From assembly GCA_039802005.1 (NCBI GenBank), contig JBDRVV010000003.1, positions 1-64,000 on the forward strand: a DNA stretch of 64,000 nt, in the 5' to 3' direction. Below, in pieces: positions 1 through 10,948 of this stretch. This DNA is from a candidate division WOR-3 bacterium. GTDB lineage: Bacteria; Hydrothermota; Tepidihabitantia; SM23-42; JAOAFX01. Positions within the stretch are counted from its first letter, which is position 1. Every line of letters starts with the position of its first letter. Position numbers and translations under genes: made by a program. Under the pieces are notes generated by a model that was not told where the DNA came from, did not search any database, and saw only the letters and a program-made list of their open reading frames with translations.

Positions 1-262
1 ATTCCCCGTTCGACCGGTGCTCCGATACTCTGTCCAACCCTTTTTACCCCTCTTTGCCCTTCTTCTTCCCTTCTTCACCCTTATTTAATTCGGCTATCGT
101 TATACGGTTTCGCCGCCCGTTTCGTTATACGGCATCGTCTATCGGCTAAAAGGTCAACTAATAATTTTTTTCCCATTCTTGTCATTCTAATCCCCCTATT
201 TCCCCCTTTAGGAAAGGGGGAATTAACGGAAGAATTAAGAAAGGGGGATTGAGGGGGATTTT
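1..262. repeat. Composite intergenic repeat, copy A
   Basis: Positions 1-108 match 2685-2792 almost base for base (one mismatch near 102). Positions 89-153 match 17553-17618 at roughly 85 percent. The part from about 177 onward (a palindromic C-run/G-run pair, then degenerate 26-bp units) recurs at 2952-3055 and 17643-17900. No coding frame is supported here. The element runs off the left edge of the window, and 263-315 holds nothing recognisable. Three copies within 18 kb suggest a dispersed non-coding repeat; whether it is mobile cannot be told. Confidence 0.75.
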
Positions 263-315
263 ACAATAGCAACATACTTCAAACCAATTCCCATACCAGC
301 ATCCATGCTCAATAA

Positions 316-2368
<2,053 letters not shown>

Positions 2369-2684
2369 GAACGGCATTTCGGATTTCGGATTGCGAAAAC
2401 GACATTTCGGATTTCGGATTGCGAATTTCGGAAAATTAAGATGCAGGAGCGCTGCGCTTGCGAAAATGACATTGCGAATTAAACGAATGAGATTGCTTCG
2501 CCCCTACGGGGCTCGCAATAACAATATACTCAAACCAATAACCACCAGTAGGCGCAGGCTTTAGCCTGCGGATAAATATGTCTAAATCTCAAAGGATTTC
2601 GCACCCTAAAGGGTGCGGCTACAATTTTTAAACACATAACAATGCCCGTTTGGGAACGACGCATCAGCAAGCTGATGCACTCCA
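2369..2684. repeat. Intergenic cluster of small palindromes
   Basis: No gene is supported. Imperfect direct repeats of a 'ggatttcggattgcgaa' type lie at about 2378-2432. Hairpins follow at 2493-2519, 2553-2570 (8-bp stem, TT loop), 2600-2617 (8-bp stem, AA loop) and 2661-2678 (8-bp stem, AA loop). The last three belong to the palindrome family also found at 19762, 19793, 44996, 47858, 47961, 48002 and 59905. Confidence 0.75.
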
Positions 2685-3060
2685 ATTCCCCGTTCGACCG
2701 GTGCTCCGATACTCTGTCCAACCCTTTTTACCCCTCTTTGCCCTTCTTCTTCCCTTCTTCACCCTTATTTAATTCGGCTATCGTTGTACGGTATGGTATT
2801 GGGTTTAGGATTGGAAATGAGTTAGGATTTGGTTTAAAGGTTTTGTTTACATTAACAATTTCCCCAAACCTATAGACAAAACCCAATCCCGTTTCCCAAC
2901 CCAAACCTTTAATCGGCTAAAAGACTTATTAATCCCTACTATTTATTTTCTTGTCATTCTAATCCCCCTATTTCCCCCTTTAAAAAGGGGGAATTAAAGG
3001 AGGACTTAAAAAGGGGAATTAAGGGATGGATTAAAATAGGGGGACTAAGGGGGATATAAT
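2685..3060. repeat. Composite intergenic repeat, copy B
   Basis: The first 108 bp repeat positions 1-108. The copy is then interrupted by about 125 bp with fold-back potential (arms attgggttt at 2798-2806 and aaacccaat at 2879-2887). It resumes at about 2912 with the segment also seen after position 145, ending in the C-run/G-run palindrome and degenerate 26-bp units. From 3061 to 3224 there are only short degenerate repeats (cgcttcgctcgcagg type) and a fragment, near 3161-3176, resembling the inverted central block of copy A. Confidence 0.7.
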
Positions 3061-3224
3061 GAATGATCGCTTCGCTCGCAGGATCGTACTAACGGACTTG
3101 CAGGATCATTTCATTCGCAGTATCGCTACGCTTGCGAAAATGACCATCTAACAATAGACGATACGGGCGGTGACAACCTAAAACCAAAAATTAATAACTT
3201 TAGTCATTCAGGTATTTTGGACTT

Positions 3225-3884
3225 TTAGCATTTTAATACGGTCGCCTCTTCCATTATCTTTTCACCTGAAGATGTGCCGATGCGTGTTGCACCAGCCTTT
3301 ATAAAGGCAACCGCAGTCTCATAATCCCTTATACCGCCCGAAGCCTTTATGCCGAATTTCGGACCCACGACCTTCCTCAACAATTTTATATCCTCAAGTT
3401 TTGCACCTTCTTTTGAAAAACCAGTAGATGTTTTAACAAAATGGGCGCCACTCTCTTTTATGATGTTTGCTGACGCAATCTTCTCTTCTTCAGTCAGAAG
3501 ACAGGTCTCAATTATCACCTTTACAATCCTTCCCTGCGCCGAATCAACGACTGCCTTTATCTCCTTTCCTACATATTTAAAGTCTTTTGATTTCAAACGT
3601 CCGATATTGAGCACCATATCTATCTCATCACAGCCAAGTTGTATCAATTCCTCAGTGGCAAAGACCTTTGCCTTTGTCGTTGATGCACCGAGGGGAAAAC
3701 CAACCACACTGCAGACCTTTATATCTTCGGGCAACTCCTTTTTTATAAATTCAACCCAGGAAGGGTTGACAACTGCTGAATAAAATCTGTATTTTTTAAC
3801 TCCTTCTATAAATTTCAAAATATCATTTTTTGTAGCATCTGGTTTTAAAATTGTCTGGTCAATGTATTTATTTATTTCCTTCAT
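3225..3884 (-). CDS. deoC: Deoxyribose-phosphate aldolase DeoC
   Basis: Cleaves 2-deoxyribose 5-phosphate to glyceraldehyde 3-phosphate and acetaldehyde in deoxynucleoside salvage. The product has 219 residues, the usual length, with the TIM-barrel signatures CDEIDMVLNIG and the Schiff-base lysine in FVKTSTGF (about residue 151). The ATG start has an AAGGAAG Shine-Dalgarno sequence. It is the last gene of a leftward unit after mutL and a GHL10 protein (15-nt gap). A nucleoside phosphorylase that could feed this pathway is encoded separately at 24109-24825. Confidence 0.95.
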   Translation of the reverse strand: MKEINKYIDQTILKPDATKNDILKFIEGVKKYRFYSAVVNPSWVEFIKKELPEDIKVCSVVGFPLGASTTKAKVFATEELIQLGCDEIDMVLNIGRLKSKDFKYVGKEIKAVVDSAQGRIVKVIIETCLLTEEEKIASANIIKESGAHFVKTSTGFSKEGAKLEDIKLLRKVVGPKFGIKASGGIRDYETAVAFIKAGATRIGTSSGEKIMEEATVLKC

Positions 3885-3899
3885 AACTTTGCCTTCCTT

Positions 3900-5609
3900 T
3901 CATTCTTTATATAAGTCATCAAATCTTTTTTTAATGGTGTAATAAATATAAATGGGCAATAGTTCGGGTTTTGCCTTATTCTTTTTTATCCAATTCCCCC
4001 CTTCTCTTATTTCTCTCACTTTAAACACATATATTCCTGACCTTGCCTCAAAAATTTTTCTTTCGTCCTTTTTTGCTTCAAAAACAGGTTTTGATAGCGG
4101 GTCCATTCCATCCGGATATATTTCTTTTTTCAAACTGAATTTTTTTATCTTCTTCACAGAATTTCTAACCGCTGTACTATCCTTATTCCATCTTAGAAAG
4201 GCATATTCAATCAAGCGGTGTGGAGGTTCATATAGTTTATCAGGGATATTCAAAATCGTTCTATTCAGATATTCAAATCCCGCAACATCCGCCCTAATTT
4301 TTTGTATAAAATTATTCCGGTCAATGCCCATTTTTGATAGGTCTTTTTCAGGGTTTAATGATAAGGACAAAAGAAACCGACTGAATTCAAGATCTTCGCC
4401 GTATTTTATATATTCCATCCCCTTCTCAATCCATTCCTGATTTGCCAGTTCTTTAAAGAACCCATTCGTATCCTGAGTTTGGACAACCGTCTGCGCTGAA
4501 TCTTGCAAAATCATTGTGCTATCTAAAAGCATATTCAAATCAGCCATTGTATCAAGGGCGGCGAAATCAAAATATGATATCCCTCTACCTTTTGCCTGAC
4601 GAACATAATTGATTTCAGTATTTGCCTGCAATTCCATTCCCTTCCACAGAAATCCTATCCCCATTATTGCTGATGGGAAATAATAAAGAGAAAAATTGAG
4701 AAAATCTTTGAAAAGTTTTGTATCGGTAGTATAGGACATCACCACTGGATAATCTATCAGATCCTGCCATTCCCACCAGCTCTGGGCATACTGATATGAT
4801 GCCCTTGATGGGCTTGAAAATACTGCGCAGGAAATTATACAATCTTTATTAACATTTTTGATCACAGGTCTGACCTGCTCCAGAAAATTATAAATTGTTC
4901 TCTGCCGTTTTTTATTCTCAAGAAAAAAATTATATGCAATCCAGCGATTGAAATATTCTAATTTTGGATATCTCAATAGTGTGAGCCAGCGCATATCACG
5001 ATTGTTCAATCCCGAGAGCAAACTTGATATCAGCGTATCTTCTATGCCCCAGAAGACACCCGGAAATCTAATAAAATCAAAATGGATACCATCGACTTTA
5101 TATTTTTTTAGAATTTCTTCACATATCTTTTTCAAAAATTCCTTTACTTCCTGATTAAAAGGGTCTATAAAGGTTCCTTCAAGACCAAAATCCTTTTGTT
5201 CTTCGGGTGAATAATCGATCATACTCCTGCCCTTTATATCCTTCAATAACCAATCAGGATGTGTATAATAAATATGCCTCGTGGAATCAGGAAGACTATC
5301 CAGAGACCATATCAGGAATGTATTTATCCAGGCATGGACTTTGATATCCTTCTTTTTTGCATATTTGATTATGGAATCAAGTGGGGAATAATCAGGGGGG
5401 GCATTTTTTGAAAGATACTGACTCCTTGGTAATATCTCGGATTTGTAGTATGCTGAACCACTTATCACAACCTGCACATACAGATCGGTTATATCCATTT
5501 TTTCCGCAAGATTTATAATCTTTGGAATAGAATTGGTATCAGCAATTGATAATGCCCTGACCCAGAGACCTTTTTGGAAACTAAAAAGGAATGTCAGCAG
5601 CAGGAACAT
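3900..5609 (-). CDS. Secreted GHL10-type glycosyl-hydrolase-like protein
   Basis: The 569-residue product starts with a short hydrophobic signal peptide (MFLLLTFLFSF). A domain from about residue 15 to 330 resembles the glycosyl-hydrolase-like 10 / DUF187 family: GLWVRALSI near the start, VHAWINTFL, and VDGIHFDFIRFPG near residue 175. The C-terminal 200 residues are not recognised. Members are thought to act on cell-envelope polysaccharides; the substrate here is unknown. It begins 5 nt after the mutL stop and precedes deoC, so it is probably transcribed with mutL. The functional link is unclear. Confidence 0.75.
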   Translation of the reverse strand: MFLLLTFLFSFQKGLWVRALSIADTNSIPKIINLAEKMDITDLYVQVVISGSAYYKSEILPRSQYLSKNAPPDYSPLDSIIKYAKKKDIKVHAWINTFLIWSLDSLPDSTRHIYYTHPDWLLKDIKGRSMIDYSPEEQKDFGLEGTFIDPFNQEVKEFLKKICEEILKKYKVDGIHFDFIRFPGVFWGIEDTLISSLLSGLNNRDMRWLTLLRYPKLEYFNRWIAYNFFLENKKRQRTIYNFLEQVRPVIKNVNKDCIISCAVFSSPSRASYQYAQSWWEWQDLIDYPVVMSYTTDTKLFKDFLNFSLYYFPSAIMGIGFLWKGMELQANTEINYVRQAKGRGISYFDFAALDTMADLNMLLDSTMILQDSAQTVVQTQDTNGFFKELANQEWIEKGMEYIKYGEDLEFSRFLLSLSLNPEKDLSKMGIDRNNFIQKIRADVAGFEYLNRTILNIPDKLYEPPHRLIEYAFLRWNKDSTAVRNSVKKIKKFSLKKEIYPDGMDPLSKPVFEAKKDERKIFEARSGIYVFKVREIREGGNWIKKNKAKPELLPIYIYYTIKKRFDDLYKE

Positions 5610-5614
5610 AAATT

Positions 5615-7243
5615 CTATCTGCCGAATCTCTGGTCTAAGTCATCAAGACTTATCTTGATCACAACCGGTCTTCCATGGGGGCAGATAAATGGATTCTCAC
5701 AGGCAAATAAACGGTCAATGAGACTCTGCATTTCTGCAACCGAAAGTTTCTGTCCTGCCTTTATCGCCATCCTGCAGGCAATTACCTTTGCCAGTTCGCC
5801 TTTCTGATTCATCAACTTACCAAGACTCCCAATCTCACTGAAAAATCCCTGGAGGTCTTCCCTTGTTACCTTTGTATCCGAAGGGAGTGTATCTATGACA
5901 AGGGTACGGGCGGAAAATTCTTTGAATACAATACCCAGTTCTTTTAAATTTTCTTTTGTAGCCTGATATACCCGGTATTCTTCAGGTGTGAGTTCTATGG
6001 TAATTGGAAATAATAGATGCTGGGAAGAACCTCGATTGTTCATAAGGGATTCGTATAATATCCTTTCGTGTGCTACATGCTGGTCAATGATTATGAGACC
6101 GGTGCTGGTCTGGGCAAAGATATAGGTATTGTGGAGCTGCCAGAAATCCCCGGTCTCACCCGTTGCCGTAGTTCGCGTCTGAATTTCACTATATGGTATA
6201 AGCGACTCCTGGACCAATCGGGCATCTGCTGGAGAAACAGAACCAACCTCGTGTGGATATTCCTTTACTGGGATCGCCGGAAATATTTTACTCTTTATAC
6301 CTTGAGTAAGCAGGTCCATCACATATCTCTCTTCTTTTATCTTTACTTCGTTCTTTGTGGGATGGATATTGACATCCAGCATCTGTGGCGGAATTTTTAT
6401 ATTTAATACATAAAGGGGTGGTTCTTTGGGGTTCTGATAGACCTCAGAAATCACCCTTGTAATACGTGGATACCTAACCGGTCTTGAGTTCACATAGAGC
6501 AGATTTAAATTTTGTTTTTCATTCAGATTAAATGGTGATAAAAATCCATAAAAATTTATCTCGCCTACATCCAACTCAAATGGTATTAATTTTTCTACCA
6601 GCCGAACAGGATATAATTGCAATAATCTGGATTTTAAATCTTTAGCCGATGGCAGGTTCAGAATATTTCTTCTTTCCTCGCCTAAAATAATATGAACTTC
6701 TGGAGAAATGATCGCGTATGTCTTTACCAAATCAATTATGAGACGACGCTCATATTCATCTGATTTCAAAAATTTTCTTCGCGCCGGCAGGTTGTAAAAA
6801 AGGTCAGATACTCTTACCCTGGTTCCTCTTTCTCTGAAGGTATCAATGACCTGTTTTACCTTGCCTTCCTCAACAATTATCTTTGTCCCTTCGTTCCCAT
6901 CAAAGGTTTCAAGTTCAAAATGGGATACCTGGGCAATGCTCGCAAGTGCCTCACCACGGAACCCAAAGGTCTTTATATTTTCTATATCTTCAATACGCTC
7001 AATCTTACTCGTTGCGTATCTTTCAATTGATAAAAGGGCATCGGCACGGGACATTCCAATACCATCATCGTTCACCAAACATTTGGATTTGCCCCCGGAT
7101 TCAATCTCAATCTCTATCCTCTTTGCACCGGCATCAAGGGAGTTTTCAATGAGTTCTTTTATGACTGAGGCAGGTCTGATTATGACTTCGCCCGCTGCAA
7201 TCTTGGAACGGACTTCTTCTGAAAGTAATCTAATCTTCGGCAC
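5615..7243 (-). CDS. mutL: DNA mismatch repair protein MutL
   Basis: Matchmaker ATPase of mismatch repair. The N-terminal GHKL ATPase is clear (ENSLDAGA, NDDGIGM, TFGFRGEALASI). The C-terminal domain keeps both endonuclease signatures, DQHVAHERILYE and CPHGRP, so this is a nicking-type MutL, as expected without MutH. The reading frame is open up to a TTG at 7276, but that TTG is the first half of a -35 box. I choose GTG at 7243, which gives MPKIRLLSEEV, the usual MutL beginning, and lies 5 nt after the -10 box. This gives 542 residues and a leaderless mRNA. First gene of mutL-GHL10-deoC. Confidence 0.93.
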   Translation of the reverse strand: MPKIRLLSEEVRSKIAAGEVIIRPASVIKELIENSLDAGAKRIEIEIESGGKSKCLVNDDGIGMSRADALLSIERYATSKIERIEDIENIKTFGFRGEALASIAQVSHFELETFDGNEGTKIIVEEGKVKQVIDTFRERGTRVRVSDLFYNLPARRKFLKSDEYERRLIIDLVKTYAIISPEVHIILGEERRNILNLPSAKDLKSRLLQLYPVRLVEKLIPFELDVGEINFYGFLSPFNLNEKQNLNLLYVNSRPVRYPRITRVISEVYQNPKEPPLYVLNIKIPPQMLDVNIHPTKNEVKIKEERYVMDLLTQGIKSKIFPAIPVKEYPHEVGSVSPADARLVQESLIPYSEIQTRTTATGETGDFWQLHNTYIFAQTSTGLIIIDQHVAHERILYESLMNNRGSSQHLLFPITIELTPEEYRVYQATKENLKELGIVFKEFSARTLVIDTLPSDTKVTREDLQGFFSEIGSLGKLMNQKGELAKVIACRMAIKAGQKLSVAEMQSLIDRLFACENPFICPHGRPVVIKISLDDLDQRFGR

Positions 7244-7248
7244 GACAT

Positions 7249-7276
7249 ATTTTATTGAGGGTATGCCTAAAGTCAA
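7249..7276 (-). promoter_or_regulatory. mutL promoter, leaderless type
   Basis: TTGACT (7276-7271), 16 nt, TAAAAT (7254-7249), then 5 nt to GTG at 7243. No Shine-Dalgarno sequence can fit. It is divergent from the cyclase promoter; the two -35 boxes are 12 bp apart. Confidence 0.8.
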
Positions 7277-7288
7277 GAATTTTCTCTC

Positions 7289-7316
7289 TTGACCAATTGC
7301 AAAATATAAATAGAAT
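7289..7316 (+). promoter_or_regulatory. Probable promoter of the cyclase gene
   Basis: TTGACC (7289-7294), 16 nt, TAGAAT (7311-7316). It would give a 5' leader of about 75 nt before the ATG at 7398, with only a weak AGGG upstream of the start. Confidence 0.6.
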
Positions 7317-7397
7317 ATCTCTGATAATGGTTAAAATTGCGGGACTTTTTTTAAAATCTATTTTTGTTGATAAATTTTACTAAAAACAGGGTAAAAA

Positions 7398-10300
7398 ATG
7401 CTACAGAAACCACAGGAAAGACGACTGATAACCATAATCTTCGCAGACCTTTCTGGATTTACCAGGTTATCTTCTGAACTCGACCCCGAAGATGTCCAGG
7501 AAGTTGCCAATACAACCTTTGAGATATTGAATAAACCAATCATTGAACAAGGCGGATTGATTCACAAGTATGAAGGAGACCTGGTCATTGCCTTATTTGG
7601 TCTACCCACTGCCCATGAAGATGACCCGGAAAGGGCAATAAAGGCTGGATTTAAAATGATGGAACTTATTCCTGAAGTAAATGATAAACTATCGAAAAAA
7701 TTAAAGAAAAAGACAGATTTAGGTCTGCATATTGGCATAAATTCCGGAATTGTAGTTGCGGGTGAGGTTGGGTCAGAAGAAAAAAAGGAATGGACAGTAA
7801 TGGGTGATGCTGTGAATCTTGCTTCACGGTTAAAAGATATCGCAAAAAGAAGTGAAATAATTGTCTCTGAGCCGGTCTTCAGGGCTTCAAGGTACCTATT
7901 TGACTATGAAATACTGACCCCAGTGCCTATCAAGGGTATAGAAAAACCAGTGAAGATTTTCAAACCATTGAGGATAAAGGAAAAACCTGAACCAAAAAGG
8001 GGAATTCAAGGTTTATATTCACCGCTCGTGGGCAGAGACAAAGAACTTCAAACACTCAAAAAAAAGATTGATGAATTACAGAAAGGAAAAGGTGGTGCAG
8101 TCTTCATCCTTGGCGATGCAGGACTTGGGAAAACAAGGCTCTATGAGGAAATGAAAAAACAACCCATAACCTTCCCTGTTTATTTCTTTGAAAGTCGATG
8201 TTCATTATATGACCAGGAACTTTCTTATTCAATAATCCTTCAGATTTTAAAAGAAATCTTTTGTATCACCGAAGATCGCAAGGCAACAATCGAGCATAAA
8301 ATTATCAATAAAATTAAAGAGGTATTTCCTGATGGATTTAATGATGTTGTGCCTTATCTACTCCTGTTATTTTCTATTGATTTAACAGACGAATTCAAGA
8401 AAAAAATAGAATATCTTGACCCCCAGTCATTAAAACGCCAGATATTTTTGGCTATCCGGAGGTTGTTATGCAAAATTGCAGAAAACCAACCAATAATTCT
8501 CGTCGTAGAAGACTATCACTGGATTGATCCTTCATCATTGGAGTTATTTGAATTCATTTTCGGTGACTGGGAAAGTGAACCGCGATTACTATTGATCGGC
8601 ATTTCCAGAATTGAGAAAGAGAAAGAATGTTGGCTGACGAAAGAACGGCTAAAGAATAAAATTGGCGATAGATTTCTTGAAATTGTATTAAATCCGCTTG
8701 ATTACGAATCGAGCGCAAAACTTACGCACAATATTTTAAATATCCTTAATATCCCTGAAGAATTTAAAGACAAGATTTTAAAAAAGGCTGAAGGGAATCC
8801 ATTCTATCTTGAAGAAATAATTCGAGCATTGATAGATACAGGATGTCTAAAATTGGACGCCGGTGTCTGGCGTCTTAGTTCCGATGTTAATGACATTGAA
8901 ATCCCGGACACGGTCCAAGCAGTAATCATCTCCAGAATTGACAGATTAGAACCAGAGTTGAAGCAGATACTACAAATTGCTTCGGTCATAGGCAGAATTT
9001 TTTATAGACAGGTACTACAACCTGTCTCTAAAATCGACGATTTACTACTAACCCTCCATTTGGCAACACTTGAAGAATTGGAATACATCAAAGAATCTAA
9101 AACAGAAGATGAGATTTCATATATATTTCGTCATCCGCTTCTCCAGGAGGTTATTTATAACAACATATTAAGGAAAAAACGGAAAGAACTGCACAATAGT
9201 GTGGCAGAATGTATTGAAAAATTATTTGCGGAAAGAATCAATGACTTCTGCGATTTGCTTTCCCAACAATTTTATCTTGCGGAAAACTGGGAAAAGACAC
9301 TTACATATTCAATAAAGTCTGCGGAAAAAGCGAAAAGATTATATCTCAATAAGCAAGCAATTGAATTATACGAGCGAGCTGAAGAATGTGCGGAAATGAT
9401 AAATAACACTGTAAAAAAAATTTATTGTATTAAAGAAAAAAGTGAGATACTAAATCTGATTGGTGAAACTAAAAGTGCACTTGATGAGATTGGCAAAGGG
9501 ATTGAACTTTCCAGAAATATAATGGATAAAAAATCGGAGGCTGACTGTCTGATAGCAATTTCTGATATCTATGCCAATCTCAGTAGGTACGAAGATATGC
9601 TTGATTCAGCGTCAAAAGCACTTTCAATTTATAAAACAATCAATGATAAAAGGGGTGAGGCTGAGAGTCTCAATAATATGGGATATGCGTATGAACACTT
9701 TGGCGAATACAATAAGGCACTTGAATATTATAATAAATCTTTAGAGATTCAAGAAAAGATAGACGACAGAGATGGACAGGCATTAAGTTTGAATAATATC
9801 GGTAATATTTATGAATACTTCGGTGAATACGATAAGGCACTTGATTTTCTTGTGAAATCTTTAAATATTCGTGATGAAATGTGCCATTTGGCAGGACAGG
9901 CAACAAGCCTTAACAATATCGGCGCGGTTTATGATGACCTCGGTGAATATGCAAAGGCGCTTGAATATTATAAAAAGTCCTTTAAGATACAGGAAGAAAT
10001 AAACGATATGGATGGCAAGGGAACGAGTTTGAACAACATTGGCTATCTGTTCTCCCTTATTGGTGATTATAAAAAAGCACTTGAATATTACATGGAATCC
10101 CTGAAAATCCGTATTGAAATAGGTGACAAAGACGGGCAGGCAACAAGTTTATGTAATATTGGTGTAATTTATGGAAATATGGGTGATTACCAAAAAGCGC
10201 TTGAATACTTTATAAAATCATTAAAAATTCGCGAAGAAGTAAATGATATAGCTGGTCAGGTAATCAGTCTATATGATATCGGTAAACTATATATAAATCT

Positions 10301-10916
10301 CGCTTATTTACAATATGATGAATTAAAGACAAGATTTGCTTTGGAAAATCTCTTGCTTGATGTCAAAAATAATCTTGATCTTAAATCTACCCTATTAAAT
10401 AAAGCAAGGGAATATCTTAGTAAAAGCGAGGAAATTGCCCAAAAAAAGGGGCTACAGCGATTATTCCCAATCATATATTTAATTTTCAGTGAGATTCTGA
10501 TTGCAGAATGTAATATTTTAGAAAATAAAACTGGTGTCAGAAAGACTAAATTGTCAGAGGCATTAAATTATGTGGAAAAATCATTAAGTCTTGCCGAAGA
10601 ACTCCATTTAGAGAAGACTAAGGCACAGGCAGTTCTTATGCAGGCACGGGTAGAGACATTACTTGGCAATTTAAAAAATGCCGATGGAAAATATAAGATT
10701 GCAATTTCATTATTTGAAAAGCAAAATAGAATTTTTGATATGGCAATGGCATACTACTATTATGGTGAGATGTTGAAAATTTTTAACAAAAACAAGATAA
10801 AAAGTGAAATAGAAAAGGCAGATAAATATTTACAAAAGGCAAAAGAGATTTTTATCAAATGTGATGCAAAGATTTGGTCTGAGAAATGCAGTAAGTTACT
10901 GGAAAAAGGCTATTGA
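7398..10916 (+). CDS. Class III nucleotide cyclase - AAA ATPase - TPR protein
   Basis: The 1172-residue multidomain signalling protein has no evident membrane segment. Residues 1-190 form a class III cyclase catalytic domain: metal-binding aspartates D17 (FADLSGF) and D61 (HKYEGDLV), a substrate-binding lysine K57 and GDAVNLASRL with the catalytic Asn and Arg, so it looks active and adenylate-type. A COG3899-like ATPase follows (Walker A GDAGLGKT near 230; Walker B ILVVEDYHWID near 375). The last ~550 residues hold TPR repeats, including about six near-identical 40-residue units (SLNNIG ... GEYNKALEYY) at about 9650-10270. The same body with a GGDEF head is encoded immediately downstream. Confidence 0.9.
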   Translation: MLQKPQERRLITIIFADLSGFTRLSSELDPEDVQEVANTTFEILNKPIIEQGGLIHKYEGDLVIALFGLPTAHEDDPERAIKAGFKMMELIPEVNDKLSKKLKKKTDLGLHIGINSGIVVAGEVGSEEKKEWTVMGDAVNLASRLKDIAKRSEIIVSEPVFRASRYLFDYEILTPVPIKGIEKPVKIFKPLRIKEKPEPKRGIQGLYSPLVGRDKELQTLKKKIDELQKGKGGAVFILGDAGLGKTRLYEEMKKQPITFPVYFFESRCSLYDQELSYSIILQILKEIFCITEDRKATIEHKIINKIKEVFPDGFNDVVPYLLLLFSIDLTDEFKKKIEYLDPQSLKRQIFLAIRRLLCKIAENQPIILVVEDYHWIDPSSLELFEFIFGDWESEPRLLLIGISRIEKEKECWLTKERLKNKIGDRFLEIVLNPLDYESSAKLTHNILNILNIPEEFKDKILKKAEGNPFYLEEIIRALIDTGCLKLDAGVWRLSSDVNDIEIPDTVQAVIISRIDRLEPELKQILQIASVIGRIFYRQVLQPVSKIDDLLLTLHLATLEELEYIKESKTEDEISYIFRHPLLQEVIYNNILRKKRKELHNSVAECIEKLFAERINDFCDLLSQQFYLAENWEKTLTYSIKSAEKAKRLYLNKQAIELYERAEECAEMINNTVKKIYCIKEKSEILNLIGETKSALDEIGKGIELSRNIMDKKSEADCLIAISDIYANLSRYEDMLDSASKALSIYKTINDKRGEAESLNNMGYAYEHFGEYNKALEYYNKSLEIQEKIDDRDGQALSLNNIGNIYEYFGEYDKALDFLVKSLNIRDEMCHLAGQATSLNNIGAVYDDLGEYAKALEYYKKSFKIQEEINDMDGKGTSLNNIGYLFSLIGDYKKALEYYMESLKIRIEIGDKDGQATSLCNIGVIYGNMGDYQKALEYFIKSLKIREEVNDIAGQVISLYDIGKLYINLAYLQYDELKTRFALENLLLDVKNNLDLKSTLLNKAREYLSKSEEIAQKKGLQRLFPIIYLIFSEILIAECNILENKTGVRKTKLSEALNYVEKSLSLAEELHLEKTKAQAVLMQARVETLLGNLKNADGKYKIAISLFEKQNRIFDMAMAYYYYGEMLKIFNKNKIKSEIEKADKYLQKAKEIFIKCDAKIWSEKCSKLLEKGY

Positions 10917-10940
10917 CAAATGGTGATTTTTTATTACCAT
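10913..10940 (+). promoter_or_regulatory. Possible promoter of the GGDEF gene
   Basis: TTGACA (10913-10918) overlaps the stop codon of the cyclase gene. A 16-nt spacer leads to TACCAT (10935-10940), 8 nt before the ATG at 10949. CATAAT at 10938-10943 is an alternative -10 with a 19-nt spacer. No Shine-Dalgarno sequence precedes the gene, which fits a leaderless or near-leaderless transcript. Confidence 0.5.
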
Positions 10941-10948
10941 AATACGAA

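Noticed and set aside
7345-7352. Attenuator-like T-run in the cyclase leader
   Set aside because: No stable stem precedes the seven to eight T, so termination is not supported.
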